From Opisthocomus hoazin (Eukaryota; Chordata; Aves; Opisthocomiformes; Opisthocomidae): DNA of 64,000 nucleotides. The notes beneath the pieces were generated by a model that saw nothing but the letters and a program-made list of their open reading frames with translations, made no database searches and was not told the DNA's origin. A program made the position numbers and the translations under genes. The stretch covers positions 62,001-126,000 of the forward strand of contig NC_134419.1 of the NCBI RefSeq assembly GCF_030867145.1, in the 5' to 3' direction. Below are positions 1 through 10,815 of this stretch, piece by piece (the stretch's first letter is position 1; each line of letters begins with the position of its first letter).

Positions 1-296
1 TCCAGCAGAGCGCCTTTCCTTGTTGGTTCCTCCACCCCTTGCATCAGAAAGTTATCATCGATGCTCTGTAGGAACCTCCTGGATTGCGCCTGCCTAGCTG
101 TATGGTCTTCCCAGCTGATGTCAGGGTGGTTGAAGTCCCCCATGAGAACCAGGGTCTGTGACTGTGAGGCTGCTTGCAGCTGCCTGTAGAAGGCCTCATC
201 AATTTCCTCCTCCTGGTCAGGTGGCCTGTAGTACACACCCACCGTAATGTCACCCTTATGAGCCTGTCCCTTAATTCTAACCCACAAGCTCTCAAC

Positions 297-587
297 TCAT
301 TCCTCATCTGCCCCCAGGCCAAGCTCAATGCATTCCAGTTGCTCCCTCACATATAGAGCAGCTCCACCACCTCTCCTTGTTGGTCTGTCTTTCCTAAAGA
401 GTCTGTAGCCATCCATGACAGCATGCCAGTCATGTGAGTTGTCCCACCACGTTTTTGTGATGGCAACCAAGTCATAGCCGTCCTGCTGTACAATGGCTTC
501 CAGCTCCTCCTGTTTATTGCCCATGCTACGTGCATTGGTATAGACACACTTGAACTGGGCTGTCAATCTCACCCCTGACTCTGGCAC
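297..587 (-). pseudogene. CR1 ORF2 endonuclease segment
   Basis: A 96-codon frame matching the start of the CR1 endonuclease domain: [14 protein letters not shown], then DLVAITKTWWD, then a GGGAALYVREQLECIEL block. An ITETWWD-type Glu is expected at the active site, but here the position reads Lys (ITKTWWD), so the enzyme would be inactive. The domain continues in another frame at about 290 to 1 with MGDF-type motifs and runs out of the window. Confidence 0.75.
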
Positions 588-838
588 GCCAAGCCTAGGC
601 TCATCCCTAGTGAGCTGGGCGATGTCCCCTTCCCTCTTCGAACCTAGTTTAAAGCCCTCTCAACGAGCCCCGCCAGCTCGTGGCCAAGAATCCTTTTTCC
701 CCTTTGAGATAGCTGCGATCCACCTGTCGCCAGCAGGCCCGGTGCTGTGTACACCTCCCCATGATCAAAGAAGCCAAAATTTGACCGATGGCACCAGTCC
801 CTGAGCCACCTGTTAACCAGTGAGTTTTCCTGCCCCTT

Positions 839-1228
839 TCAGTGCTGTTCCCTGCCACTGAAGGGATGGAGAAAAACCACCTGCACCCCTGATCCCTCAA
901 CCAGTCGCCCCAGTGCCCTGAAGTCCCTTTTGATGGCCTTGGGAGTTCTCTCTGCTATCTCGTCCCTGTCAACCTGCACTACCAAGAGGGGGTAATAATC
1001 AGAAGGGCGCACCAGAACAGGGAGTTTCTTTGCAACATCCCTAACCCGGGCCCCAGGGAGGCAGCAGACTTCCCTGTGGGATGGGTCCGGTCGGCAGATC
1101 GGGCCCTCTGTTTCCCTCAGAAGGGAATCGCCTATGATAATTACCCTCCTTTTTTTCTTAGCTTGAGGTAGTTGTAATACGTGGGGCTGCCTGACTCGTT
1201 TTAGGCAACCCCCTGGATGGAGCTTCAC
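839..1228 (-). pseudogene. CR1 ORF1, esterase-like (SGNH/GDSL) segment
   Basis: This 129-codon frame carries IIIGDSLLR, the GDS(L) block of the SGNH-hydrolase-like domain known in the C-terminal part of CR1 ORF1 proteins, followed by CRPDPSHREVCCLPGARV and DYYPLLVVQV. The catalytic-type Ser is therefore kept, although the copy as a whole is decayed: it is in a different frame from the N-terminal part at 1392-1931, and the usual VQVG at the second block reads VQVD. Recognition rests on family motifs. Confidence 0.75.
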
Positions 1229-1391
1229 CTACACCCACTTCCTCTGTGGCTGGTCCCTCACATTCCAGAGGCCCATATCTGTTGCTTAAGGGCAACTGGC
1301 CAGGTGAGGGAGGCCGGGGGGAGATTCGCTTGCCACCCCGAGCAGGGACCCATTTCCATTCCCCCCCATCTCTTAGGTCCCCTCTTTCTGC

Positions 1392-1931
1392 TCAGTGGCA
1401 AGAGGGTAGGGGGTTCTCTGCTTTTCGTGGAGCCGCCTCCTGCTGCCTCTGCCTCAGGTAGGGCAGGGTGTGGCTCCACCAGTCGATCTCTCTGTCACAC
1501 TCCCGGATGCTCCTAAACCTCTCCACTTCCTCTTTCAGCTCTGCCACCACGCTGAGCAGATCATTCACCTGCTCACACCGAACACAGCAGTTGTCTCTGC
1601 TGTCCTCCAGTACGAGCGCCAGGCTCAGGCACTCCCTGCAGCCAGAGACCTGGACACCTGCGTTCTTGCGTGGGGCCTCCGTCTGGGTCCCCACACTCCT
1701 TCTAGCAAGAGCTTTACCACGGGTGGTAACCATGGCTAGAATATCTCCTGGATAGGCGATGCCCACTACTTGAGTAGCCAGGAGGGGGACTGCACCCTGC
1801 CTGTCGCCTTCCCCGCTTGCCCTGCCTGCGCAAACTGCCGCACAAACTGCTGCGCCACTCCCTGGCTGCTGTGCCACCAACCATAACGTCGGCATGTAGC
1901 CACCAGACACCTCTTCCCTCTGACACCACAC
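1392..1931 (-). pseudogene. CR1 ORF1, N-terminal part
   Basis: A 179-codon open frame with CR1 ORF1 hallmarks: an SVGTQTEAP motif, a cysteine-bearing segment (GCRECLSL, CCVRCEQVNDLL), then a short helical, coiled-coil-like stretch ending near the DWW motif. In CR1 elements ORF1 encodes an RNA-binding protein that works in cis with ORF2 in the retrotransposition particle. The first about 60 bases of this frame also align with the tandem unit next to it (positions near 4055-4115), so the start codon falls inside repeated DNA. The frame is lost downstream before the esterase-like part. Confidence 0.75.
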
Positions 1932-4050
1932 ACCGATTCACCTTCCTACGGCGCTCTGCTCACCTCCTCCGTTGCTCCTCAGTGCCCATCTTGTCCCCCG
2001 GTATCTGAAAAAAATGATTAAACACATCACCCGGATGCAGACCCACAGTTTCACAATTCCAGATGTATTGATTCTGTTTCGGAATACCATCTAGAGTCCA
2101 AAACCAGCCTGCCATTAAAAAAACCAAAAGAAAACTAAAAAAACAAACTTTAAGCTCCTCTCAAACAAGCCTTAATACGGTCAAGATTCAATCTCCTCTG
2201 CTACTGCTCAACAGCCCCTCCCACACAGCTACCACCATCTCCATAAAACACTGTGCGAACGACAGTCCACACAGCCTGCCGATGGCTACTCCACCCGAGG
2301 TGACTATAAAACCGTTACCTAAACGGTCTAGGCGTATCAAGGCATTAACCATAGCCTCTTATTGCTGTGCCACCTACACCTCACTCTACGCCCCTGGGCA
2401 GAGCACCTCCCCGGCCAAACACACACAGGCGCAGATCGACACTACGCACAACATGACAAACAACAGGATTCAAAGAATAGAGAAAACTCTCCGCAAGAAG
2501 AAGGACTCCTGGATGCGAGATGCTGTTGGGCAAGAAGACTGACAGCGTGGCAACGGTGAAGCGAGGAGGCTCCGTGGCAGCCCCCAGAAAAATAGAGTCC
2601 AACGGAATGGTCCGTTACAAAAAGTTACGCTCAAAACGGAGACGACGGATGTGCAAGAAGCCCGGCTTCAAGACCTAAAAACTTAAAGATGCAGGGAAGA
2701 AGTCCCACAGCCCACGAAAATGGACTGCCAGAGAGAAGAGCTGCCGACACAGCTGGGAACAACGCCACAAAAGGACAACCAAACGGAAACTTGCAAGACA
2801 CGAGACCGATCCATGCTTTACGCTTGTAACGCAAGAAGAGAAGCGCCCAGTGGGCACTATGCCAACGAGTACAGACACTCGAGACCCCAGGGGTGGCACC
2901 CGAGGCAAGCGCTGTGCTCCGTTAGCGCAAAGAGCAATGAGGATGGTGAGACCCAAGGAGGGTCTACGGCACAGAACACAGACCACACAAACAACACAAA
3001 ACCACAGACACAGGCTGGAAATGCCCTGCCCAGCACACACGAGCATCATGCTGCAAAAAAACCCGGTCCCTTTGCCTGCCCAAAGGGGCCCGCTCCCGAG
3101 CAGCCCTCTCCCCCATGCTAACTTCACAACCCTTCCCTGCAATTCCCAAACTTGTCCCCTCTCCCCAGCCCCTGCCCCTCAACTTCGCTTTCAGAGGGAC
3201 AGGGGTCAGAATCCACCCATCCTCGACAAAAAAAAAAACCCAAACAAACAACATTGGCTAACCGGGATGCTCCTGCAGTCACCTGGTTCCACTTCATCAT
3301 CTGCAAAATAATAAAAAACAAAAAACCACAGCCACACACACTGCTGACAGTAAGCATCACAGCAGCCAATGCCAGCCTCTTCTACAAAGGCCGCCACCTG
3401 AAAAGGACTGCGGTGCTTCACTCACCCACTTATTCCAGACTCAGATGCCATGGCCGTCATCACTTCTGGCACCTAACATACCAAGAGGCATAAAATCACC
3501 ATTGCGCTTGTGAGAAGTCATCCACCCCACGCTGCTCCTTGCTGCCACCCCAGCTCAACTCAATTGCCCATCCAATGCCAAAGGCAGCCTGCACAGTGCC
3601 TGCAAAACCAACAGGGAAACGCCTCACTGAGTTGCTGCACAGTACTTTGCTCTCAGACACTGACCTGGCCCACAGCCGTCTCAACTTCTCAGACCTCTTC
3701 TCAGCATGCTGCTTTGCCCCTCTGAGGCTACGTGCGGCAACTACAAAATCAAAGCAGAAGCCACATGCTGAGATACTGCCCAAAATCGCTGCCTGCCACA
3801 CCGATTCCCACCTCCTGCTGCTTTACCTTGGCTGCTCACCCGTGTTGCCCCTGACATTTACACGTTGCCATGCTGAGGCTCAGGTAGCACTTGAAAAACC
3901 ACAAACAAGGGATGCTGATAACTTCACCAACACCACCGCACCAGAAAAATAACTGCTGCTTCAGCCTACTGCTCTTTGCCCACCTCGCCCGAGTCACCCC
4001 TGGTGCCAATACCCCACTTCACTCGTTGCTTTGCACCTACAATACCAGAA
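1870..4050. repeat. Tandem unit A of an about 2.2-kb repeat
   Basis: Unit A aligns with unit B at a steady offset of about 2180 bases. Landmarks include the block before CTGAAAAAAAT (about 2003 versus 4189), CAGCCTGCCGATGGCT (about 2272 versus 4453), the GGGCACTATGCC block (about 2856 versus 5030) and GGATGCTCCTGCAGTC (about 3264 versus 5409). By eye similarity is high but not perfect, with many substitutions and small indels, so the duplication is old. No intact gene was found. The minus-strand frames seen here recur in the other units only because the DNA is repeated. Confidence 0.8.
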
Positions 4051-6010
4051 AAAAATCCCCACCAACTATAATGCAGTCACGTAGCCACCAATCACATTTT
4101 CCCTCTGACACCATGCACCAACCCGCCTTCTTATGGCGCTCTGCTCAGTGCCTCCATTGGTCTTTGGTGGCCGTCTTGTTCCCTGGCACCTGAAAAAAAT
4201 ACTGAACAAGTCACCCAGATGCTGCTTAAGACATTAACAATTCCAGATGTATGGATTCCATTTGGGAATATCGCCTAGAGTCCAACAACAACCTGCCATT
4301 AAATAAAGGAATGAAAGCACCAAACTTCAAGCCCCACACACATACAAGCCTTAACACAGTCAAGATTTAACCTGCTTTGCTGCTGTTGGTCAGGTCCTCC
4401 CACACAACTCCCATCACCTGCGTAAAACACTGATCAAATGACAGTCCGCACAGCCTGCCGATGGCTGCTCCATCCGAGCTCACTGCCCAGCCTCTGCCTA
4501 AACAGTCTAGGCCTATCGACGTGTTAACCACAGCCTCTTATGGCCATGGCTCCTACCACTGACTTTACACCCCTGGGCAGAGCAGCTCCAAGCCAAACAT
4601 ACACGGGCAGAGACCGACATCATACACAAGACCACAAACAATTGGATTCAAAGCAGAGAGAAAACTCTACACAAGATCAATGACTCCATGACGGGTGACA
4701 CTGTTGGACAAGAAGACCTACAGGGCCACAAGGGCCCAGAGCATGGAGCCTCCATGGTAGCCTCCAGAAAAACAGAGTCCAACAGAATGGTCCCTTACAT
4801 GAAGATACAGTCAAAGGAAATGGTGCATGTGCAAGAACCCCAGCTTCAAGACCTAAGAACATAAGGATGCAGGGAAGAGCTCCCACAGTCCACGAAAATG
4901 GACTGCTAGAGAGAAGACCTGCTGACACAGCCTGGAACGACGATGCAAAAGGAGAACCGACTAGAAACTTCCAAGACATGAGACCAATCCACGCTTTATG
5001 TTTGTAAGGCAAGAAGAGAAGTGCCCACTTGGCACTATGCCGATGAGTAGGGACATTCAAGACCCTAGGGGTGGTGCCTGATGTGCACAATGTGCTCCTT
5101 GAGCACAAAGAGCTATGAGGATGTTGAGATCCAGGGAAGGTCTAAGGCACAGAAGACAGATGACAAAAATGACACAGCACCACAGACACAGCCTGGAACA
5201 GCCCTGCCCAATTGGGCTGAAGAGAAACCCTTCCTTGCCTTTACATGCCCAAAGGTGCCCGCTCCTGGACAGCCCTCTCCCCTACACTAATTTTACAAGC
5301 CCTGCCTGCAATTCCCAACCGTGGTCCCCTCCCTCCAGTCCCTCAGCTTAGCTTTTGGAGGACCAGGGGTCTGTATCCATCCTCCACAAAAAGCACATTG
5401 GCTAAATGGGATGCTCCTGCAGTCGCCTGGTTCCATTTTGTCATCTGAAAAGGAAAACGAGAAGACGACATCACAGATAACACACAGCGCTGACAGTAAG
5501 CATCACACTGGCCAATGACCACCTCTTCCACAACCACCTCCTCCTCAGAAGCAACGGGGTGCTCCGCTCACCTGCTCGTTCCAGAGTCAGATGCTGCAGC
5601 CGTCATCGCTTCTGGTACCTAAGATACCAAGAGACACAAAATTAACCTTGGGCCCATGAAAAGTCACCCGCCCCACGCTCATCCTCGCTGCCACCCCAGC
5701 TCAACTCAAATGCTGGTCCAAGACCAGAGGCGGCCCGCACAGCCCCTGCAAAACCAAAAGAGACACACCTCACTGAGTTGCTGCACAGTACTTTTGCTCT
5801 TACACACTGACCCGGCCCATAGGTGCCTCACCTTCTCAGACATCTTGTCAGCACGCTGCTTGGCTCCTCCGAGGCTATGTGCAGCACCTGCAAAAAAACA
5901 AAGCAAACAGCTCATGCTGAGATACTGCACAAAACCAAAGCCTACCTGCATCAATTCCAATCTCCTGCTCCTTTACCTTGGCTGCTCACCCACCCGGCCC
6001 TGCCATTTAC
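4050..6010. repeat. Tandem unit B of the about 2.2-kb repeat
   Basis: Second copy. It matches unit A through the CTGAAAAAAAT, CAGCCTGCCGATGGCT, GGGCAGAGCA and GGGCACTATGCC landmarks, and through the block ending ACCTTGGCTGCTCACCC (about 3827 in A, 5977 in B). At about 6010 the sequence jumps past some 700 bases, relative to A-to-B, straight to the CCTGGGCAGAGCAGCT landmark. The B/C junction is therefore a deletion or recombination point rather than a clean unit boundary. Confidence 0.8.
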
Positions 6011-7260
6011 AGGTTCCCTGGTTGCCCTGGGCAGAGCAGCTACAAGCCAAAACACACACAGGCACAGACCGACATTACACATGCCGCCACTGACAATGGG
6101 ATTCAAAGAAGACAGAAAACTCTCTGCAAGAACAATGACTCCCCGATGGGAGAAGCTGTCAGACAAGGAGACCTACAGGACTGCAACGGCCCCGAGTGAG
6201 GAGGCTCCACGGCAGCCCCAGAAAAACAGAGTAGAACAGAACAGTTTGTTACAAGAAGTTACGCTCAAAACGGAGACGATGGATGTGCAAAATGCCCGGC
6301 TTCAAGACCTAAGAATATAAGGATTCAGGGAAGAATTCCCACAGTCCATGACAATAGACCACTAGAGAGAAGAGCTGCCGACACAGTCTGGAACAACGCC
6401 ACAAAAAAGAACCTACTGGAAGCTTCCAAGACACAAGACTGATCCATGCTTTACATTTGTAACGCAAGAAGAGAAGAGCCCAGTGGGCACTATGCCAACG
6501 AGTACGGGCACTCGAGACCCCAGGGGTGGTGCCCGAGGCAAGTGATGAGCTTCTTGAGCGCAAAGAGCAACGAGGATGCTGAGACCCACGGAGGGTCTAC
6601 GGCACAGAACACAGACTACACAAATGACACAAAACCACAGACACATGCTGGAACTGCCCTCCCTTGCATACACAGTGTTGTGCAACAGTAGCCTGCTTCC
6701 TTTACCTGCCCAAAGGGGGCCTGTTCCTGCACAGCCCCGTCCCCTACACCAACTTCACAACACCTCCCTGCAAGGCCCAACCTTGTTGCCCTCCCTCAAG
6801 ACCCTCCCTCCCCAGCCCCTGCCTCTCAGTTTAGCTTTCAGAGGGCCAGGGGTCAGAACCCATCCTTGACAAAAAACACATTGGTTACTGCAGTCACCAG
6901 GTTCCACTTCGTCATCTGCAAAAAAAATAATACGATAGTCTTAGGCTGAAGAGAAACCCCTTCCCTTTACATGCCCAAAGGGGCCTGTTCCTGAACCGCC
7001 CTCTCCCCCACACTAACTTTACAAACCCTGCATGCAATACCCAACTGTGGTCTAGCCCCTGTCCCTCAACTTACCTTTCAGAGGGCCAAGGGTCAGAATC
7101 CATCCTCCACAAAAAGCACACTGGCTAACTAGGATGCTCCTGCAGTCACCTGGCTCCACTTTGTCATCTGAAAAAAAAAAGAAAAACAAAAAACAAACAG
7201 AAACAGTGCTGACAGCAAGCATCACACTGGCCAAGACCAACCTCTTCCAAAGCAAAACAT
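6010..7260. repeat. Tandem unit C, rearranged
   Basis: Third copy, shorter and a mosaic. From about 6010 to 6935 it follows the GGGCAGAGCAGCT, TTACGCTCAAAACGGAGACGA and GGGCACTATGCCAACGAGT landmarks. From about 6948 to 7260 part of the unit is repeated again, and this second block resembles unit B (about 5215-5500) more than the preceding C sequence. This suggests unequal exchange or gene conversion inside the array. The unit dissolves into A-rich sequence after about 7260. Confidence 0.75.
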
Positions 7261-7309
7261 AAAGGAAGAAAAGGTAAGAAGCAAAGGTGAAAGGGACAGA
7301 CAAATAAAA

Positions 7310-7910
7310 CATTACAAAATACAGACTGTCAACTGGATAAAAGATGACAGAGAATACTAAAAGTGACTGGGATTAGGAAAATAAAGGAAAACAATTAAAA
7401 AATAAGGACAGCAAACTGAAACAGAAACATAGAAAGTAAATTTTAAAAGCTATGGGGATTAAGAGAGGAAAAGATTAAGAAGGAAAAACAGAAAACTAAA
7501 TAAAATTAGATGTAAAAAAATTTTTTTAAACCATAGGATTAAGAGAGAAAAAATTAAAAAATAAGGACGGCAAACTAAAGACATAGCGAGTGTATGATAA
7601 AAGTGACAGTACAGATAACATAGAAGAAAACTACAATATAGAAATAGGAAGCTTGATAAAAGTATATATAGAAACAAAATTTGAAAATCCAAGGGATTAA
7701 GGGAGGAGAGGGTGTCTTTTCTTTCAATTACTTGTCTTTCCTCAGTGGCATTGCTTTTTAAATTTTCTTTAGAAAATCTTAAAAGCAATGGTGATGAGGG
7801 AAATAAGGAATCAAAAAATAGTGATGGCAAACGAAAACAGAGAAAGACAATCTAAAAAGTGATGACAAAGAAGCAAGAGAAGAAATAAAGAGAGCAAAGG
7901 CAAAAAAAAG
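7310..7910. repeat. Purine-rich degenerate minisatellite, block 1
   Basis: The plus strand is strongly A/G-rich. A core of the form ATTTTAAAAGC, two to five bases, then GGGATTAAGRGAG recurs at about 7438, 7527, 7677 (weak), 7775 and 7848, at intervals of roughly 75-150 bases. Between cores there is a second recurrent block like AATAAGGACGGCAAACTAAA. The minus-strand frames here, with long runs of Phe and Leu, are translations of low-complexity DNA and not genes. Confidence 0.6.
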
Positions 7911-7919
7911 TAGGCAGAT

Positions 7920-8440
7920 GTCACAGATGGAATGATGCACTGCATTCATAAGAGAGAAGCCACAAAATGTTTCTTGATATATAACAGCAATTTAACATAA
8001 TTTGATAGTACACGCGACAGTGGTTGAACAAGCTTCAATGGCAAAGTACATTGCATTATCTACTGTGTAGAAGACAGGGTCAGACAAAACTGTCATGGAT
8101 ACCCTTCTGTGGAGCCGTGAGGTTCAGAATGCACCCCCTTGCATTCTAAACTCCTTCTCAGAGAGGAGTCTAGGTGCGGCTGGATCCAAACTTACCCCCA
8201 AACTCGGTAAACAGTTTGTCTAAGGGATTATATGCACACAGTCCATCCTTTACATCACTTAGCCGAGACATAAAGAGGCTCAGCAAACAATAGATGAAGA
8301 CATAGATTAAAAAAACATTAAAAAGCGACAAAGTAAAGGACAGGCAGGAAGAAATAAAACACATGGACAGTGAATGCGTTGAATGTAGGCACAGAGAGAA
8401 AATTTAGAAAGCAAGGGGGTACAGCTCACACAGGTAAGAA
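7920..8440. other. Unassigned sequence between minisatellite parts
   Basis: Mixed-composition DNA without a reading frame worth calling. The stretch at about 8100-8270 (CTTCTCAGAGAGGAGTCTAG and flanks) has the look of a transposon or LTR regulatory segment, but I could not assign it to a family, and no matching second copy is present in the window. Confidence 0.3.
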
Positions 8441-8441
8441 T

Positions 8442-9415
8442 TTAAATATGGGGAGAGGGAGCTGGATAGACAGCCTGAGGGAAAGGACATCGGAGCAGCG
8501 AGCGGTGTAGAGCAGAGGCGGTCACCGAATACAGACACAGGTCACTGGGTAGAGGGAGACTTAGAAGTGCAATTTTCCCAAGAAAGGGGGAAGAAGGCTG
8601 TGTGGGAAGATTGAAACAATAACAGGTGGGGAGCCAGAAAGGGAGAGACACAGAAAGAAAACGTAGAAGGCGACAAGATACAGGGTAGTGTTGGCAGAAG
8701 AGCAAAAAACTTTGGGGAGCCAGAGAGCCCAAAAAGGAGACAGAGACAGGGACAGGTAGAGATCTGGAGAAGCGTGGCAGGGATGGGCCCAGACAGATGA
8801 CTCGCCACAGCTCCTGGCACTGGCAGGAGACCTTCACTGCCCCGAGGCTTCTCTCTCTGCCTCTGCCACCTTCTTCATCTGCAGTGCCGGCTGCCTGACG
8901 CCCACCCACCCAGGAGCAGGCAGCGGGTGCCTCAACGCTTCTCTCCCACAAAGCTTCCCAGACACACAGCAGCTCACACACACAGCCCATGGAGGCACCG
9001 AGCTCCCGGAGCCGGGTGTTGCTGGTGTGCTCCATCGGGGATGGCTGGGAGCAATCCTGCCTCGCCACGGAGACCGGCCGGTCCTTGCTGGAACCCCCCA
9101 TTGCCTGCAGAACCTCCTTCAATTCGCTCCCCAGCCAGCTCCTGCAGGCAGGCATGCGTGGGCAGCGCCCTCCCCAGCCACAGTACCCTGGCACAGCAGA
9201 GCCAGCCCCATCCTCACCTCACTGGCTGCACCCAGGGCTACCCCAGCCCATCCCCCCCTGCAGCCTTTTGAACACCTTGGTCCAGCCCCATCCTCACCTC
9301 ACGGGTCCCACCTGGGCTGCCCCAGCCCACAAATGAAGCCCATCAGGAACAGGGGCCATCATCACCCCCTCCCCTGGACCCCACCACAGCCACTTGCTGG
9401 GGAAAAAATAGAGGA
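8442..9415. other. GC-rich unassigned segment, no supported gene
   Basis: GC-rich island inside A-rich surroundings. It is open in several frames; the longest is 250 codons on the minus strand (8442-9194). The left half of that frame translates the pyrimidine-rich complement of the minisatellite-like DNA, and no family is recognisable. On the plus strand the overlapping frames are proline/serine-rich. I do not call a gene. Confidence 0.35.
9195..9335 (+). repeat. Two-copy tandem duplication, about 83-base period
   Basis: The string CCAGCCCCATCCTCACCTCA occurs at about 9199 and again at about 9282, each time followed by a similar C-rich tail ending CCCCAGCCCA. It is a local duplication in GC-rich DNA. 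Confidence 0.6.
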
Positions 9416-9419
9416 GAAA

Positions 9420-9900
9420 ACTGCAAAACTGGGATGGTGAACTAAAATGGAGACATAGAACAAAATCTAAAAAGTGAGGGCAAGAGAGAAAGAGAAGAAA
9501 TAACTAAAAATAAATACTTCAAAAAGAAAAAGGTAGGCAAATGAAGAATATTTAAAAAGCAATGCGCATTAGGGAAGGAAGTACTTACGAAACAGAGATA
9601 AATAGAGACACATGGAAAGACATTTTAAAATGCAAGAGCATTAAAGAAAGACAAGAAATAAAAATAAAGGTGGACAAATAAACACAGCAAAAGGGATAAA
9701 AGTAGACAAAATTTTAAAAGCAACGGGGAGTACAGAAATGAGAAAAAAATTAAAAATAGACAAGAAACTAAAGTGAGGACTTAGGAAAAAAATTTTAAAA
9801 GTGACAGTACTAAGGAAATACAAGAAATAATTAAAAAAACCAAAGGGAATAAATGATGCAGAGAAAGAACATTTTAAATGCACTAGGCATTCGAGAAATT
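9420..9900. repeat. Purine-rich degenerate minisatellite, block 2
   Basis: This is the same core as in the block at 7.3-7.9 kb, recurring more regularly: about 9461, 9548, 9626, 9708, 9790 and 9868, a period near 78-88 bases. Copies are diverged. Single weak copies also occur near 8397 and 8560, so the two blocks are probably one array interrupted by other sequence (about 7920-9410). Confidence 0.6.
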
Positions 9901-9914
9901 GTATTACTGCGACA

Positions 9915-10025
9915 ACACCACGGTGGCGGCAGCATCACAGAGGCCTCGGTGGCATGAAAGCGGCAGTGGCAGCATCACAACAGCAGCGGTGTCACGGCAG
10001 CAGTGCAATCACCACAGCAGTGGCC
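9915..10025 (+). repeat. Short GGCAGCATCACA-type triplet-rich repeat
   Basis: GGCAGCATCACA occurs at about 9928 and 9967, embedded in CGGTGGC/CAGCAGYGG-type repeats. It looks like a small degenerate tandem array at the right border of the minisatellite and just left of unit D. Confidence 0.5.
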
Positions 10026-10039
10026 AGAAGACGTAATTG

Positions 10040-10815
10040 CAGGATGAAAAGAGCTTGACCGGAGGTATGCCCATGAGGATATGCACTTGGGAGAGCTGCC
10101 AAGGTGCCTGCTGATCACAAAGGGCTATGGAGACATCAAGACGTGAGGAAGGTATGCGATAAGACAGAGACAGGAACTGCCCAGCCCTGCCACACAACAC
10201 GAGAAAAGAAGCGCCTAATGGGCACTATGCCGATGAGTACATGCACTCGAGACACTAGGGATGGTGCCTGATGTGCATAACGAGCTCCTTGAGTGCAAAG
10301 AGCAACGAGGACATCAAGACCTGAGGAGGGTCTACAGCGCAGAAGACGGACCACACAAACGACACAAAACCACAGACACAGGCTGGAAATGCCCTGCCCG
10401 GCACACACAAGCATCATGATGCAACAAAACCCGGTCCCTTTGCCTGCCCAAAGGGGCCTGCTCCCGAGCAGCCCTCTCCCCTATGCTAACTGCACAACCC
10501 TTCCCTGCAATTCCCAACCTTGTCCCCTCCTCCTAGCCTCTCCCCAGCCCCTCAACTTCGCTTTCAGAGGGACAGGGGTCAGAATCCACCCATCCTGGAC
10601 AAAAAAAAAAAAAAGACATTGGCTAACCGGGATGCTCCTGCAATTGCCTGGTTCCACATCATCATCTGCAAAAAAAAATAAAATAAAAAACAAAAAAACA
10701 CACCACACACGCTGCTGACAATAAGCATCATAGTGGCCAACGCCAACCTCATCTACAACAGCCACTACCTCAAAAGCGCTGCAGTGCTCCACTCACCTGC
10801 TCATTCCAGAGTCGG
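10040..10815. repeat. Tandem unit D, partial and separated
   Basis: Partial copy of the same unit, detached from A-C by about 2.8 kb. It holds the GGGCACTATGCCGATGAGTA block (about 10219), the AACCCGGTCCCTTTGCCTGC block (about 10428), GGATGCTCCTGCAATTG (about 10630) and the CACTCACCTGCTCATTCCAGAGTC block (about 10790), then stops abruptly. Just before it (about 10045-10140) a shorter, weaker duplicate of the GGGCACTATGCC region is visible. Confidence 0.75.

Larger units (their letters stand above)
1..1935 (-). mobile_element. CR1 LINE, 5' part (ORF1 and endonuclease part of ORF2), runs off the left edge
   Basis: Non-LTR retrotransposon of the CR1 clade, read right to left. Reading frames on the minus strand follow the CR1 order: ORF1 (about 1931 to 839), then the start of ORF2 with the apurinic/apyrimidinic-type endonuclease (about 587 to 1). 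The endonuclease part shows the family signatures [14 protein letters not shown], a TWWD-like motif, YRPPDQEEE-type sequence and MGDF. The reverse transcriptase half would lie left of position 1. ORF2 and ORF1 are broken into several frames, so this copy looks dead. Its 5' end merges with the repeat units that start near 1870. Family assignment is secure; the exact 5' boundary is not. Confidence 0.9.

Noticed and set aside
2631-3142. Minus-strand frames with the VVCVVCVLCRRPS pattern that recur in units A, C and D and might mark a membrane protein family
   Set aside because: They recur because the DNA is repeated; frames break differently in each unit and no start or domain is kept.
7459-7830. 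Phe/Leu-rich minus-strand frame resembling a transmembrane protein
   Set aside because: Translation of purine-rich low-complexity DNA; no conserved features.
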